Positions 8,530-16,853 of a stretch of DNA of 64,000 nt are shown here, in pieces. A program made the translations under genes and the position numbers. The notes beneath the pieces were generated by a model, which worked only from the letters and a program-made list of their open reading frames with translations, was not told where the DNA came from and did not search any database. Source of the stretch: Granulosicoccus sp045110515 (GTDB lineage Bacteria > Pseudomonadota > Gammaproteobacteria > Granulosicoccales > Granulosicoccaceae); NCBI GenBank assembly GCA_045110515.1, contig JBGCGD010000004.1, positions 1-64,000 of the forward strand, read 5' to 3'. The number at the start of each line of letters is the position of its first letter. The first letter of the stretch is position 1.

Positions 8530-9738
8530 TTACCCCTGTTTTTGCCGATTGGCAGCCAGCAACGTCCCTTCTGGAGCGCGCCGTAGCAAATACCGCATAA
8601 TGCCTCTCTCCATGGACCTGGCGAGTTTTTCCTGATACCGCGTACTCTTGAGTTTGCTTTCTTCTTCAGGGTTGGAGATGAAGGCCGTCTCCACTAATAC
8701 TGACGGAATATCCGGTGATTTCAAAACCGCAAAAGCAGCCTGCTCAACGGTTGGCTTGTGAACATGCCCAATACTCTTCAACTCGCTGAGAATGTCGGCA
8801 CCCACCTCCATGCTCATCTCCATGGTTGAGCTTTGCGCCAAACTCAATAGTGTTTGACTCAGAAAGTCATCCATCCCTCCTAGCGGGACATCACCAAACA
8901 ATGCCGCGGACTCATTTTCACTTTTGGCAAGCCAGGCCGCGGCCTCTGATGACGCTCCATCCATAGAGAGTGCGTAAACAGAGCTCCCCCTGGCGGTTCG
9001 CCGTTGGACAGCATCAGCATGAATAGAAACAAACAGGTCGGCTCCATGCTCCCGGGCAATGTCCATTCTCTCGCGCAAGCCAATATAGGTGTCATCACGA
9101 CGGACCAGCACAGGCGTAACACCGGGTTGCGCTAACAGCCTTTTATACAATCGCTTCGCAACTTCTAAGGTGATGTGTTTTTCAAGGGTTTTTTTCGCCC
9201 CAATCGCCCCGGGATCTTTGCCGCCGTGGCCTGCATCAATGGCCACAACAGCGTCTCTTAACGACGATGTGGCTTTGTCTTGCGGTAGCGGGCTTGGAGT
9301 GGGATTCATATCGGGTAAAGCCGCATAATCGGGCTCTCCGGGAACACCTAAATCAACCACCAGCCGTTGACCACCTTGTCTCGGAACAATTTGATAAGTC
9401 GGTGAAACCGCTCTGCGTAAATCGACTACCACACGCAAATAGGCATCACCATGTTGTGCATATCTTACGCCGCGCACAACACCTTGGATAAACGTTTCTG
9501 ACGGCATTTGGGTTGCCAGAGTTGCCCCGGGCAGGTCAATGACCAAACGGTGGGGATCGACCAAGGAGAACAAATCTGCCTCGGCCGAGGATGAATCCAA
9601 ATCCAGATGCAGCATGACATTTTCTTGCTGCACTATCCGAAAACCGTATAACTTCGGTTCCGCCAAGCTTAAGCTACTGGCAATTAAGAACGTGCACAGC
9701 AAAAAGCACTGAACACACTTTACACTCCAAGAATTCAA
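8530..9738 (-). CDS. amiC: N-acetylmuramoyl-L-alanine amidase with AMIN domain
   Basis: This periplasmic zinc amidase splits the septal peptidoglycan amide bond during cell separation. A TTG at 9738 preceded by a strong GGGGGAG site 7 nt upstream gives 402 residues beginning with a signal peptide (CVQCFLLCTFLIASSLSLA); the longer frame from an ATG at 9792 would bury that signal. An AMIN domain covers about residues 30-130. The Amidase_3 domain covers about 165-385 with VAIDAGHGGKDPGAIG, LFVSIHADA and VLVETAFISNPEEE, which supply the zinc and catalytic residues. There is no LysM tail. AmiB and AmiC cannot be told apart by sequence alone; the position before mutL matches amiB of E. coli. Confidence 0.93.
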   Translation of the reverse strand: MNSWSVKCVQCFLLCTFLIASSLSLAEPKLYGFRIVQQENVMLHLDLDSSSAEADLFSLVDPHRLVIDLPGATLATQMPSETFIQGVVRGVRYAQHGDAYLRVVVDLRRAVSPTYQIVPRQGGQRLVVDLGVPGEPDYAALPDMNPTPSPLPQDKATSSLRDAVVAIDAGHGGKDPGAIGAKKTLEKHITLEVAKRLYKRLLAQPGVTPVLVRRDDTYIGLRERMDIAREHGADLFVSIHADAVQRRTARGSSVYALSMDGASSEAAAWLAKSENESAALFGDVPLGGMDDFLSQTLLSLAQSSTMEMSMEVGADILSELKSIGHVHKPTVEQAAFAVLKSPDIPSVLVETAFISNPEEESKLKSTRYQEKLARSMERGIMRYLLRRAPEGTLLAANRQKQG

Positions 9739-9888
9739 CTCAATGCTCCCCCCGGTTAACACTGATTCAGTTGTGCGAACTAACATCCACATAACCGACC
9801 TACAAAGAGCATAAAAAAACGCTCCGCAGAGTAAAGCATAGAAGATTTTTCGGCATTGTCCAGAATGGTTTACAGCAACCAGGAATGG

Positions 9889-10179
9889 CTACAACATCTG
9901 CACTATTTGGGTGGGTGATCGTTCAAACATGTCATCTGGCACAAAGAAGTTTGCCATGAGCTCAGTAGCCCCTTCCTGCTGATAAATCGAAAGATCCCTT
10001 ATACCTTCCTCGATCAGAACCTCTTCGTCAATAAAAAAATTGCCTGTGGAAGTGGCAGGATTTCTTTGCAAGACGGCAACAGCGGCGTCAGCCATTATTT
10101 CAGGCTTGCGACACATGAGCGCCCCAAAGTTGAATAGTGCTTTCAATTGGCACCAGTGTACTGATATCGTGATGTTCAA
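9889..10179 (-). pseudogene. C-terminal remnant of a short-chain dehydrogenase (HSDL2-like)
   Basis: The 96-codon frame matches only the last 65 or so residues of the HSDL2-type short-chain dehydrogenase family. The segment CRKPEIMADAAVAVLQRN followed by TGNFFIDEEVLIEEGI and DLSIYQ is the characteristic tail of that roughly 270-residue family. The Rossmann GxxxGxG motif and the YxxxK active site are missing, and the first 22 codons have no SDR character. The remainder is not found upstream, where phyH-like DNA begins 35 bp away. It is therefore a deletion remnant. Confidence 0.65.
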
Positions 10180-10214
10180 GTTTTTGTTTATCGTTATGGA
10201 AAGTCTGAATTAGC

Positions 10215-11012
10215 ATGATTACGCCGATGATTTCGCAAGAACAAATAAGCGCCTATCAGCGGGACGGCGTCGTCTTGGTGCGCGGACTACTCACTGACTG
10301 GGTTGAGACGATCAGGGCAGGCATTACAACTAATATGAAAGAGCCGGGGCCATACGCTGCCGAGAACTTAAAAGCTGGCGAACAGGGCCGCTTCTTCGAC
10401 GATTACTGCAATTGGTCGCGCATCCCGGAATTCGAACAAACTATTAGAGACTCACCCCTGGCGTCCGTTGCGGCGCAGCTCATGCAGAGCAACCGGGTTC
10501 AACTCTTCCACGATCACGTACTCGTTAAAGAGCCCGGCACATCCAAGCCAACCCCATGGCATCAAGACAGCCCGTACTATTTTGTCGACGGCATGCAAAA
10601 CGTCTCATTTTGGTCACCCATGGACGCAGTCACCGAGGCAACTTTACGATGCGTTGCAGGCTCTCACCGTTGGGCGAAGCCTGTACTGCCAACGCGCTGG
10701 CTGTCTGAAGAAAACTTCTACCCAAATAGCGATGACTATATTGAAGTACCCAATCCAGACAAAGAAGGCATGGATATCCGTGCATGGGATATGCAACCCG
10801 GAGATGCTGTCGCATTTCACTATGGTGTGCTACACGGCGCTCGTGGCAATGACACGAAAGAACGACGTCGCGCATTTTCTGTTCGACTATTGGGGGACGA
10901 TGCCCGGTTTGTACAGCGACCCGGTAGAACTTCACCGCCTTTTCCAGACCACAACATGCAAGAGGGGGATAGACTACGAGAAGATTGGTTCCCGATACTT
11001 CTGGACACCTGA
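10215..11012 (+). CDS. Phytanoyl-CoA dioxygenase (PhyH) family oxygenase
   Basis: The 265-residue protein belongs to the Fe(II)/2-oxoglutarate-dependent PhyH family, which hydroxylates varied small molecules. It starts with the family-typical QEQISAYQRDGVVLVRGLL. The first two iron ligands are in PWHQDSPYYF (His116, Asp118), followed by the LRCVAGSHRW segment, and the distal His lies in YGVLHGARGN with the 2-oxoglutarate Arg in RRRAFSVRLLGDD. The gene looks intact but is flanked on both sides by broken genes and splits the tsaE-amiC junction, so it was probably acquired. The substrate cannot be predicted. A start at the ATG at 10227 is also possible. Confidence 0.88.
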   Translation: MITPMISQEQISAYQRDGVVLVRGLLTDWVETIRAGITTNMKEPGPYAAENLKAGEQGRFFDDYCNWSRIPEFEQTIRDSPLASVAAQLMQSNRVQLFHDHVLVKEPGTSKPTPWHQDSPYYFVDGMQNVSFWSPMDAVTEATLRCVAGSHRWAKPVLPTRWLSEENFYPNSDDYIEVPNPDKEGMDIRAWDMQPGDAVAFHYGVLHGARGNDTKERRRAFSVRLLGDDARFVQRPGRTSPPFPDHNMQEGDRLREDWFPILLDT

Positions 11013-11059
11013 TGACGCCAAAATGGCGAATACGCCATCATTGAATTAAACTTTGAACA

Positions 11060-11437
11060 TTAAAGTGCACCTTGCGACATAGTGCGAAGGCACTGGACTA
11101 TAACCTTTAAAGGCTGACCCCTATGCTGATTGAGCAACAAGGCGATATTACGATTATTGCACCCAGAAAAAGTGTTTAGGTCGTAAATATAAATTTCACT
11201 TCTTGCTTGTTTAAACTTTTTCAATTCATATGCGACCAAACCACCAATGACTTTTTGCTCGCTAAGAGCCGCCAGCGCAATGAAACTAGTACTTGCCAAT
11301 ATATCCTGCAAGTATTCATCACTTGGCTGATTGCTTTCATAAGTTTCGCTATCATCAAACTCCTGTCCGAAACAGTGGCTTAACTCCCTCAATAAATGTT
11401 TATCACTAATACCCAGTTGTCTTATCTTAAAGCTCAT
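11060..11437 (-). pseudogene. Truncated AAC(3)-I-like GNAT acetyltransferase
   Basis: The first 85 residues align by eye with aminoglycoside 3-N-acetyltransferases of the AAC(3)-I group. Shared features are FGQEFDDSETYESNQPSDEY, FIALAALSEQKVIGGLVAY, and LKKFKQARSEIYIYDL. After YDL the family continues with the acetyl-CoA motif HRRQGIATALI; here the corresponding stretch is GCNNRNIALLLN, then the frame turns into unrelated residues and stops at 125 codons, short of the usual 150 or more. The acetyl-CoA binding loop is therefore damaged and activity is unlikely. Many chromosomal members of this group have no proven resistance role. Confidence 0.6.
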
Positions 11438-11623
11438 CGATCAACGCTACCGTTAGTCAAAACTTCTGCAATTTATACTGTATCACTGGATCTTCCGACA
11501 TAGGCAAGCCGTGAGCAAACAGGCTTCGTTCACCGCAACGTGTGGACTAGGCGTGAGCGCAGTTCATGGCGTAGGATAAAAAAGCCTAGTATTTCAAACC
11601 CTAAGCTTGCTAGTGGAAAAACT

Positions 11624-12109
11624 CTACGCTGGCTCCTTAGGGCGCGTTAGCTTCAACAGACGGGTGTGGTCTTCTGCGTATTCAATATCAACATGTAGAG
11701 CCTCGGCCGGTACTCTGTCTCCGCCGAGTTCAGCCCACTCAATTAGGACCAGGCTGCTCACCCGCAAAACATCATCAAAGGCCAAGTAATCGAGTTCCTC
11801 TGGATCACTCAGCCTGTACAAATCCAAATGGGCGAGCTGTGAAACATTGCCGGCGGCATCTTCAATCTCATAGGTTTCAATCAATGTATAGGTGGGGCTT
11901 TTCACTCGACCTTCGTACCCCAGAGAATGAATAATGGAACGCGCCAGCACGCTCTTACCCGCACCTAGCTCTCCCGATAGCGTTACCAAGGCACCTTCAG
12001 GCAATGCTTTTGACAGCCGCCCACCAAACTCACGCATCGCACTTTCAGAGTCAATAGAAAATTGCTTTGCAGCCAATAGCTCATCGAGCAATACATTAGA
12101 CGAAATCAC
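11624..12109 (-). CDS. tsaE: tRNA threonylcarbamoyladenosine biosynthesis ATPase TsaE
   Basis: TsaE is the ATPase that recycles the TsaBD complex making t6A37 in ANN-decoding tRNAs. The 161-residue protein has the P-loop LSGELGAGKSVLARSII (about residues 43-59), the SPTYTLIETYE segment and HLDLYRLSDPEELDYLAFDD with the Walker B-like residues, then LVLIEWAELG. It starts with GTG four bases after the paaK stop codon and so may be cotranscribed with paaK, which is unusual. In most gammaproteobacteria tsaE directly precedes the amidase gene; here about 1.9 kb of accessory DNA intervenes. Confidence 0.95.
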   Translation of the reverse strand: MISSNVLLDELLAAKQFSIDSESAMREFGGRLSKALPEGALVTLSGELGAGKSVLARSIIHSLGYEGRVKSPTYTLIETYEIEDAAGNVSQLAHLDLYRLSDPEELDYLAFDDVLRVSSLVLIEWAELGGDRVPAEALHVDIEYAEDHTRLLKLTRPKEPA

Positions 12110-12113
12110 GCCG

Positions 12114-13415
12114 TTAGGACTCGCCTTTTCTATTGTCTACGATACGTACAGCTTTGCCTTGGGAGCGCGCCACGCTGCCCGGCTCCCCCACCTGTATTTC
12201 TGCGCTAATGCCAATGTTAGCCTTAATCAATTCGGCTAGTTTGCCGCCCGCTTCTGCATCCGATGTATTCTCAAGTTTCTCCACATGAACGATCATGTGA
12301 TCCATGCGTTCTTTGTTGATCAGCTCAACTTGAAAGTGTGTGGCTAAGTCATCAACACGAAGCACTTGCTCTTCTATCTGCGTTGGAAATACATTCACGC
12401 CGCGCAGAATCATCATGTCATCACTTCTACCAGTAACCTTTTCCATCCTACGCATCGAGCGTGCAGTGCCCGCTAGTAACCGCGTTAAGTCTCTTGTTCG
12501 ATAGCGGATTATCGGGAAGGCTTCTTTGGTCAACGAGGTAAATACCAATTCGCCCGACTCACCATCTGGAAGCGCCTCACCGCTTATTGGATCAATAACC
12601 TCTGGATAGAAATGATCTTCCCAGATGTGCAAACCGTCTTTACTTTCCACACACTCATTCGCAACACCAGGCCCCATAACTTCAGACAAACCGTAGATGT
12701 CCACCGCGTGCATGTCGAAGGCATCTTCAATTTCCATTCGCATGGAGTTAGTCCAAGGCTCCGCGCCGAATATACCGACTTTAAGAGGGCTCTTCCTAGG
12801 GTCTCTGCCCTGTTTGCGATATTCATCGAGTATGGACAACATATACGAGGGTGTGACAGTAATTCCGCTCGCTTCAAAGTCTTCTATAAGCCTTACCTGG
12901 CGCTCCGTCATGCCTCCGGAAACCGGAACGACAGTCAACCCCATCTTTTCAGCACCACCATGAACACCCAGACCACCGGTAAACAATCCATAGCCATAAG
13001 CATTCTGCAGTACGTCTCCTTTACGCAAACCTGATGCGCGCAAACAGCGAGCCATTACATCCGCCCACATGTCAATATCTTTTTGCGTATAACCGACGAC
13101 TGTTGGCTGGCCTGTTGTACCTGAAGAGGCGTGAATCCTAACAACATCCGATCGCGGCACAGCGAACATTGAAAACGGGTAGTTATCTCGCAGGTCCTGT
13201 TTCAGCGTGAAAGGAAATTTTGCAAGATCAGCAAGACTCTTCAAATCATCTGGATGAACGCCTGCTGCATCAAACGATTGTTTGTAGTGGGCCACGTTGT
13301 TATACGCGTGCGCAATTGACCATTTCATTCGGTCAAGCTGGAGTGCGCTTATTTCATCCCGGGAGGCTGTTTCAATAGCCTCCAGTTCCCCGGACTTTGG
13401 TGACAAATCCAACAC
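12114..13415 (-). CDS. paaK: Phenylacetate-CoA ligase
   Basis: PaaK activates phenylacetate with ATP and CoA to phenylacetyl-CoA, the first step of the pathway. A GTG at 13415, with GGAG 10 nt upstream, gives 433 residues beginning VLDLSPKSGELEAIETASRD, close to the N-terminus of characterised PaaK proteins. A longer frame from 13544 adds 43 residues of non-family, Cys-rich sequence. The adenylate motif is IHASSGTTGQPTVVGYT, followed by AYGYGLFTGGLG, DIYGLSEVMGPGVA and the C-terminal GRSDDMMILRGVNVFPTQIE. It is transcribed away from the remaining paa genes, across a 397-bp regulatory gap, and is followed after 4 nt by tsaE. Confidence 0.95.
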   Translation of the reverse strand: MLDLSPKSGELEAIETASRDEISALQLDRMKWSIAHAYNNVAHYKQSFDAAGVHPDDLKSLADLAKFPFTLKQDLRDNYPFSMFAVPRSDVVRIHASSGTTGQPTVVGYTQKDIDMWADVMARCLRASGLRKGDVLQNAYGYGLFTGGLGVHGGAEKMGLTVVPVSGGMTERQVRLIEDFEASGITVTPSYMLSILDEYRKQGRDPRKSPLKVGIFGAEPWTNSMRMEIEDAFDMHAVDIYGLSEVMGPGVANECVESKDGLHIWEDHFYPEVIDPISGEALPDGESGELVFTSLTKEAFPIIRYRTRDLTRLLAGTARSMRRMEKVTGRSDDMMILRGVNVFPTQIEEQVLRVDDLATHFQVELINKERMDHMIVHVEKLENTSDAEAGGKLAELIKANIGISAEIQVGEPGSVARSQGKAVRIVDNRKGES

Positions 13416-13812
13416 AGGTGAGATTCTCCGTTTAAAACAATCGACCTTTTTGCACAGGCCTATTCGGCAACTGCATCGGGTCGGGACCGCTGGAATCTCG
13501 CATAATCTCAACGGTGAGTCAACTTGATGCGAGGTACACCTCACCTACGCATTCACATAATGAGTTCATATCGGTTGCGAGCTGCCGGCTCGATGAATTA
13601 GCTGAGATTTATGACAGTATCGCTTACGCTCGCAACCGTCTTGTTTTAATAACGGTATAGAAAATGAAAACACTTGGAACACAGCCCAGCAGCCGCGCCT
13701 AGGGGAGGCGCTAACGAGCGTGTACCGTGAACGAGGTTGTAGTGAACCCACCTAATTACCTGTACATTGAGCGCCAAGAACAACGCAACTATTTAACAGC
13801 GGTAGTCTCAAC
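13416..13812. promoter_or_regulatory. Divergent regulatory gap between paaK and paaZ
   Basis: This 397-bp stretch holds no convincing gene. It contains a perfect 10-bp inverted repeat, CGGTTGCGAG at 13572-13581 and CTCGCAACCG at 13629-13638, whose arms are 47 bp apart. It also contains a short hairpin, GCGCCT at 13695-13700 with AGGCGC at 13706-13711. Promoters for both paaK and paaZ must lie here. Which element PaaX binds cannot be said from sequence alone. Confidence 0.5.
13572..13638. repeat. Spaced 10-bp inverted repeat in the paaK-paaZ gap
   Basis: The arms CGGTTGCGAG and CTCGCAACCG are exact reverse complements. A centre-to-centre distance of 57 bp, roughly five to six helical turns, would allow a looped repressor complex. 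It is a candidate operator for PaaX or another regulator; the role is inferred from position only. Confidence 0.45.
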
Positions 13813-15846
13813 ATGACACTGATAGATGTTCAAAGCTACGCACACGGCGACTGGATTGCCCCCTCGTCATCTGCACGTATCGTGGCATCGGCAATTGATG
13901 GTCGCGAGTTCGCAAGAAGCGGCCACGAGGCGTTGAACTACCAGGGCATGATTGACTATGCCAAGTCCACAGGCGGACCAGCACTACGAGCCATGACGTT
14001 CCATGACAGAGCTCGCTTACTAAAAGCTCTGGCTCTGCATCTGCGTGAACACCGGGATCATCTATACCAACTCTCCTATCAGACCGGAGCAACACTAAGC
14101 GATAGCAAAATCGACATCGATGGTGGTATCGGAACGCTTCTGTTATTTGCCTCCAAAGGGCGCAGAGAGATGCCTGATGAAAAAATCTACCTCGATGGTG
14201 ATGTAGAGGCCTTATCGCGAAACGGCACCTTTCTGGGCCAGCATGTTTGCACATCATTGCAAGGTGTCGCGGTGCACATTAACGCCTACAATTTTCCCGT
14301 GTGGGGGATGTTGGAAAAACTCGGCCCTTGTTTATTGGCCGGTGTTCCGGCCATCGTCAAACCGGCAACCTCAACCGGTTACCTGGCAGAAGCTGCGTTC
14401 AAAGTCTTACTCAACAGCCGGTTATTACCAGAAGGCGCGATACAACTCATCTCTGGCGGTACAGGCGACTTGCTGGAAAGACTCGGCAGCCAGGATGTCG
14501 TGAGCTTTACCGGATCAGCAGCTACGGCATCGGCGCTACGCTCTCAGCCCAACATCCTAAATAAGGCCGTGAGATTCGTTGCCGAGCAAGACAGTTTAAA
14601 CGCATCAATTCTCGGCCCCGATGCAATACCCGGCACTCCTGAGTTTAATCTTTTCGTATCAGAAGCAGTACAAGAGCTCACGGCTAAAGCCGGCCAGAAA
14701 TGCACAGCTATCAGGCGCATTATGGCACCAAGAGCTCAAATACCGGAATTGATAAATGCGTTGACTCAAGCCTTGGACAAAATCGTTATCGGCCACCCCG
14801 CCAATGAACTAACCACCATGGGCGCGCTGGTTTCCAATGCCCAAAAGCACGATGTTTTAGAGAAAATAAATTCCCTTCGCGCTGAGTGCGAGCACGTTTA
14901 TGGCAACCTGGATAACTTCCGTGTGCTAGGTGCCGATCGTGAAAAAGGTGCATTTCTTCCACCCACCATTTTGCATTGTGACAACCCTCGTTCCGCACAT
15001 TCAGTCCATGCTATTGAAGCTTTCGGCCCTGTCAGTACGGTGATGCCTTATGAAGATATTGAAGATGCCATCGAGCTACTAAACAAAGCAGACGGTTCTT
15101 TAGTAGCCTCAGTGATCACACACGATACAGACGTTGCGAGAGACGTCGTTTTAGGTGCAGCGTGTTATCACGGAAGACTCTATTTCAACGATCGAACGTC
15201 AATGAAAGAGAGTACCGGTCACGGCTCTCCCCTGCCACATATGGTGCATGGCGGGCCGGGTCGTGCCGGTGGTGGTGAAGAGATGGGTGGTGTTCGTGGC
15301 GTATTGCACTATATGCAGCGCACAGCCATTCAGGGCAGTCCGGATGTCATTACAAAGCTCGGTAATCAATGGGTTCAAGGATCAACAACAACATCTGACA
15401 ACACGCACCCGTTTAAAAAAACTTATCACGATCTGGACATTGGCGAATCCATTCAAACCGACTTCCGCACTATTACTTTGGACGATGTTGAACACTTTGC
15501 CCACTTCACCGGCGATACGTTTTATGCTCACATGGACGAAGCTGCTGCTGCAGCCAACCCCTTCTTTCCGGGGCGTGTCGCTCACGGTTACCTGTTATTA
15601 AGCTTTGCAGCGGGCTTGTTTGTTGAACCCGCTCCCGGGCCGGTGTTAGCGAATACTGGATTAAACAATCTGGCGTTTCAAAAGCCGGTGGTACCCGGAG
15701 ACAAAATACGGGTGCAACTTGTTGTGCGCAGGAAAACCCCGCGTACCAACGAATATGGCGAAGTACGATGGCATGTTGCCATCACAAACCAGGATGATGA
15801 AGCAGTTGCGAGTTATGAGTTACTCACCATGAATCACTACACGTAA
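13813..15846 (+). CDS. paaZ: Bifunctional oxepin-CoA hydrolase / 3-oxo-5,6-dehydrosuberyl-CoA semialdehyde dehydrogenase
   Basis: PaaZ hydrolytically opens the oxepin-CoA ring and oxidises the resulting aldehyde with NADP. The 677-residue length equals that of two-domain PaaZ. The N-terminal aldehyde dehydrogenase domain (about 1-515) shows HINAYNFPVWGMLEKLGP, ISGGTGDLLERL, SFTGSAATA and catalytic Cys297 in AKAGQKCTAIRRI. The C-terminal MaoC-type hydratase domain (about 535-677) has FAHFTGDTFYAHMDEAAA and FPGRVAHGYLLLSF with the Asp/His pair. It is the first gene of the rightward paa group and is followed after 33 bp by paaX. Confidence 0.96.
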   Translation: MTLIDVQSYAHGDWIAPSSSARIVASAIDGREFARSGHEALNYQGMIDYAKSTGGPALRAMTFHDRARLLKALALHLREHRDHLYQLSYQTGATLSDSKIDIDGGIGTLLLFASKGRREMPDEKIYLDGDVEALSRNGTFLGQHVCTSLQGVAVHINAYNFPVWGMLEKLGPCLLAGVPAIVKPATSTGYLAEAAFKVLLNSRLLPEGAIQLISGGTGDLLERLGSQDVVSFTGSAATASALRSQPNILNKAVRFVAEQDSLNASILGPDAIPGTPEFNLFVSEAVQELTAKAGQKCTAIRRIMAPRAQIPELINALTQALDKIVIGHPANELTTMGALVSNAQKHDVLEKINSLRAECEHVYGNLDNFRVLGADREKGAFLPPTILHCDNPRSAHSVHAIEAFGPVSTVMPYEDIEDAIELLNKADGSLVASVITHDTDVARDVVLGAACYHGRLYFNDRTSMKESTGHGSPLPHMVHGGPGRAGGGEEMGGVRGVLHYMQRTAIQGSPDVITKLGNQWVQGSTTTSDNTHPFKKTYHDLDIGESIQTDFRTITLDDVEHFAHFTGDTFYAHMDEAAAAANPFFPGRVAHGYLLLSFAAGLFVEPAPGPVLANTGLNNLAFQKPVVPGDKIRVQLVVRRKTPRTNEYGEVRWHVAITNQDDEAVASYELLTMNHYT

Positions 15847-15879
15847 GGCCAGGACGCACCGACCAGCGATTAGATAAAC

Positions 15880-16725
15880 ATGTCAGATTCAAAAAAAATA
15901 CTACGTCCTTTTCAAAAGCGACTGCATAGTTCCGGGCGTATTCGTGTTTGGTCAATCGTCATATCGATATTCGGAGAGCTGGTTCAGCCCCGCAAACAAA
16001 GTATTTCCGTACAAGAGCTGCTTGCGCTAACCGGCCATGTTGATATCGAAGAAAATGCCTTACGAACGGCCCTTTCAAGGCTGGCTAAAGAAGGATGGGT
16101 GGAACGTGAGAAGCAAGGCAGACTTGCGTTTTACTCGCTCAGTGAGACTGGTAAAAAAACGTTCCTGGTAGCCTCAGAACGAATTTATAACCATTCGTTT
16201 GAATCACCTTCAAGTGACTGGAACTTAGCCTTGTTTAAAGAACCGATATCAACCGTTAAAGATTCAGTTCCCGTTGGATTTACATTAAGTCGGCAATGGC
16301 AATTAATCAATAGCGAAGATCTTTCTAAATTGGATAACAACGAGGTCGTATTATTTCCAACACAGGCTGTCGATGTTCCAGACTGGGCCTTTAATAAGTT
16401 GGTACCGGAAGCATTGAACCAACAATATAGTGAACTGTTGTCAGACCTTTCACACCTAAACGCCGATTCAAGCACCATTAGAAAACTGAGCCCTTTGTCC
16501 GCTCTGGTGCTTCGGTATCTGTTGATCCACGCCTGGCGAAGGCTTGTGTTGCGGCACCCGCTTGTACCTCAGGGCTTACTTCCATCCAGCTGGCCGGGTG
16601 CTAGGTGCCATCAAGCCTTGTGCGAGCTATATCCGACGCTTGTCACTCAGAGCGAAGGCTGGTGGGAGACGCCAACCCCTGCAACAGGCACACACATGCT
16701 GAAGTCGAGGTTCAAAGCGATTTAA
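15880..16725 (+). CDS. paaX: PaaX family phenylacetyl-CoA-responsive repressor
   Basis: PaaX represses paa promoters and is released by phenylacetyl-CoA. The 281-residue protein has the family's N-terminal winged helix (about 20-95), with SIVISIFGELVQPRKQSISV, LLALTGHVDIEENALRTALS and RLAKEGWVEREKQGRLAFYSL. A central ligand-binding part (QWQLINSEDL, PDWAFNKLVP) and a C-terminal domain (LVLRYLLIHAWRRLVLRHP, then LLPSSWPGARCHQAL) follow. Its location between paaZ and paaA, in the same direction, suggests autoregulation within the cluster; in E. coli paaX lies at the other end of the operon. Confidence 0.92.
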   Translation: MSDSKKILRPFQKRLHSSGRIRVWSIVISIFGELVQPRKQSISVQELLALTGHVDIEENALRTALSRLAKEGWVEREKQGRLAFYSLSETGKKTFLVASERIYNHSFESPSSDWNLALFKEPISTVKDSVPVGFTLSRQWQLINSEDLSKLDNNEVVLFPTQAVDVPDWAFNKLVPEALNQQYSELLSDLSHLNADSSTIRKLSPLSALVLRYLLIHAWRRLVLRHPLVPQGLLPSSWPGARCHQALCELYPTLVTQSEGWWETPTPATGTHMLKSRFKAI

Positions 16726-16727
16726 AT

Positions 16728-16770
16728 ATTACAAAATTTCATTGTTATTCACATTTTCGTAATATATTAT
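16728..16770 (+). promoter_or_regulatory. paaA promoter with overlapping inverted repeat
   Basis: The paaX-paaA gap is strongly AT-rich. It contains a TTGTTA (16743-16748) and TATTAT (16765-16770) pair spaced by 16 bp. Overlapping it is an imperfect inverted repeat, ATTACAAAAT at 16728-16737 and ATTTTCGTAAT at 16753-16763. The overlap suggests repression by blocking RNA polymerase, plausibly by PaaX; this is inference. Confidence 0.45.
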
Positions 16771-16853
16771 CTTTTCAAACGGTTAGCCAGCCGCTATTTT
16801 CACTGCGGGCAATCAGCGCGGCCACAGCCATTTATTGAAAGGGCACCAACACT

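Noticed and set aside
10468..11049. 193-codon plus-strand frame overlapping the PhyH-like gene
   Set aside because: The PhyH frame carries all family motifs; this one is out of frame with it and has none.
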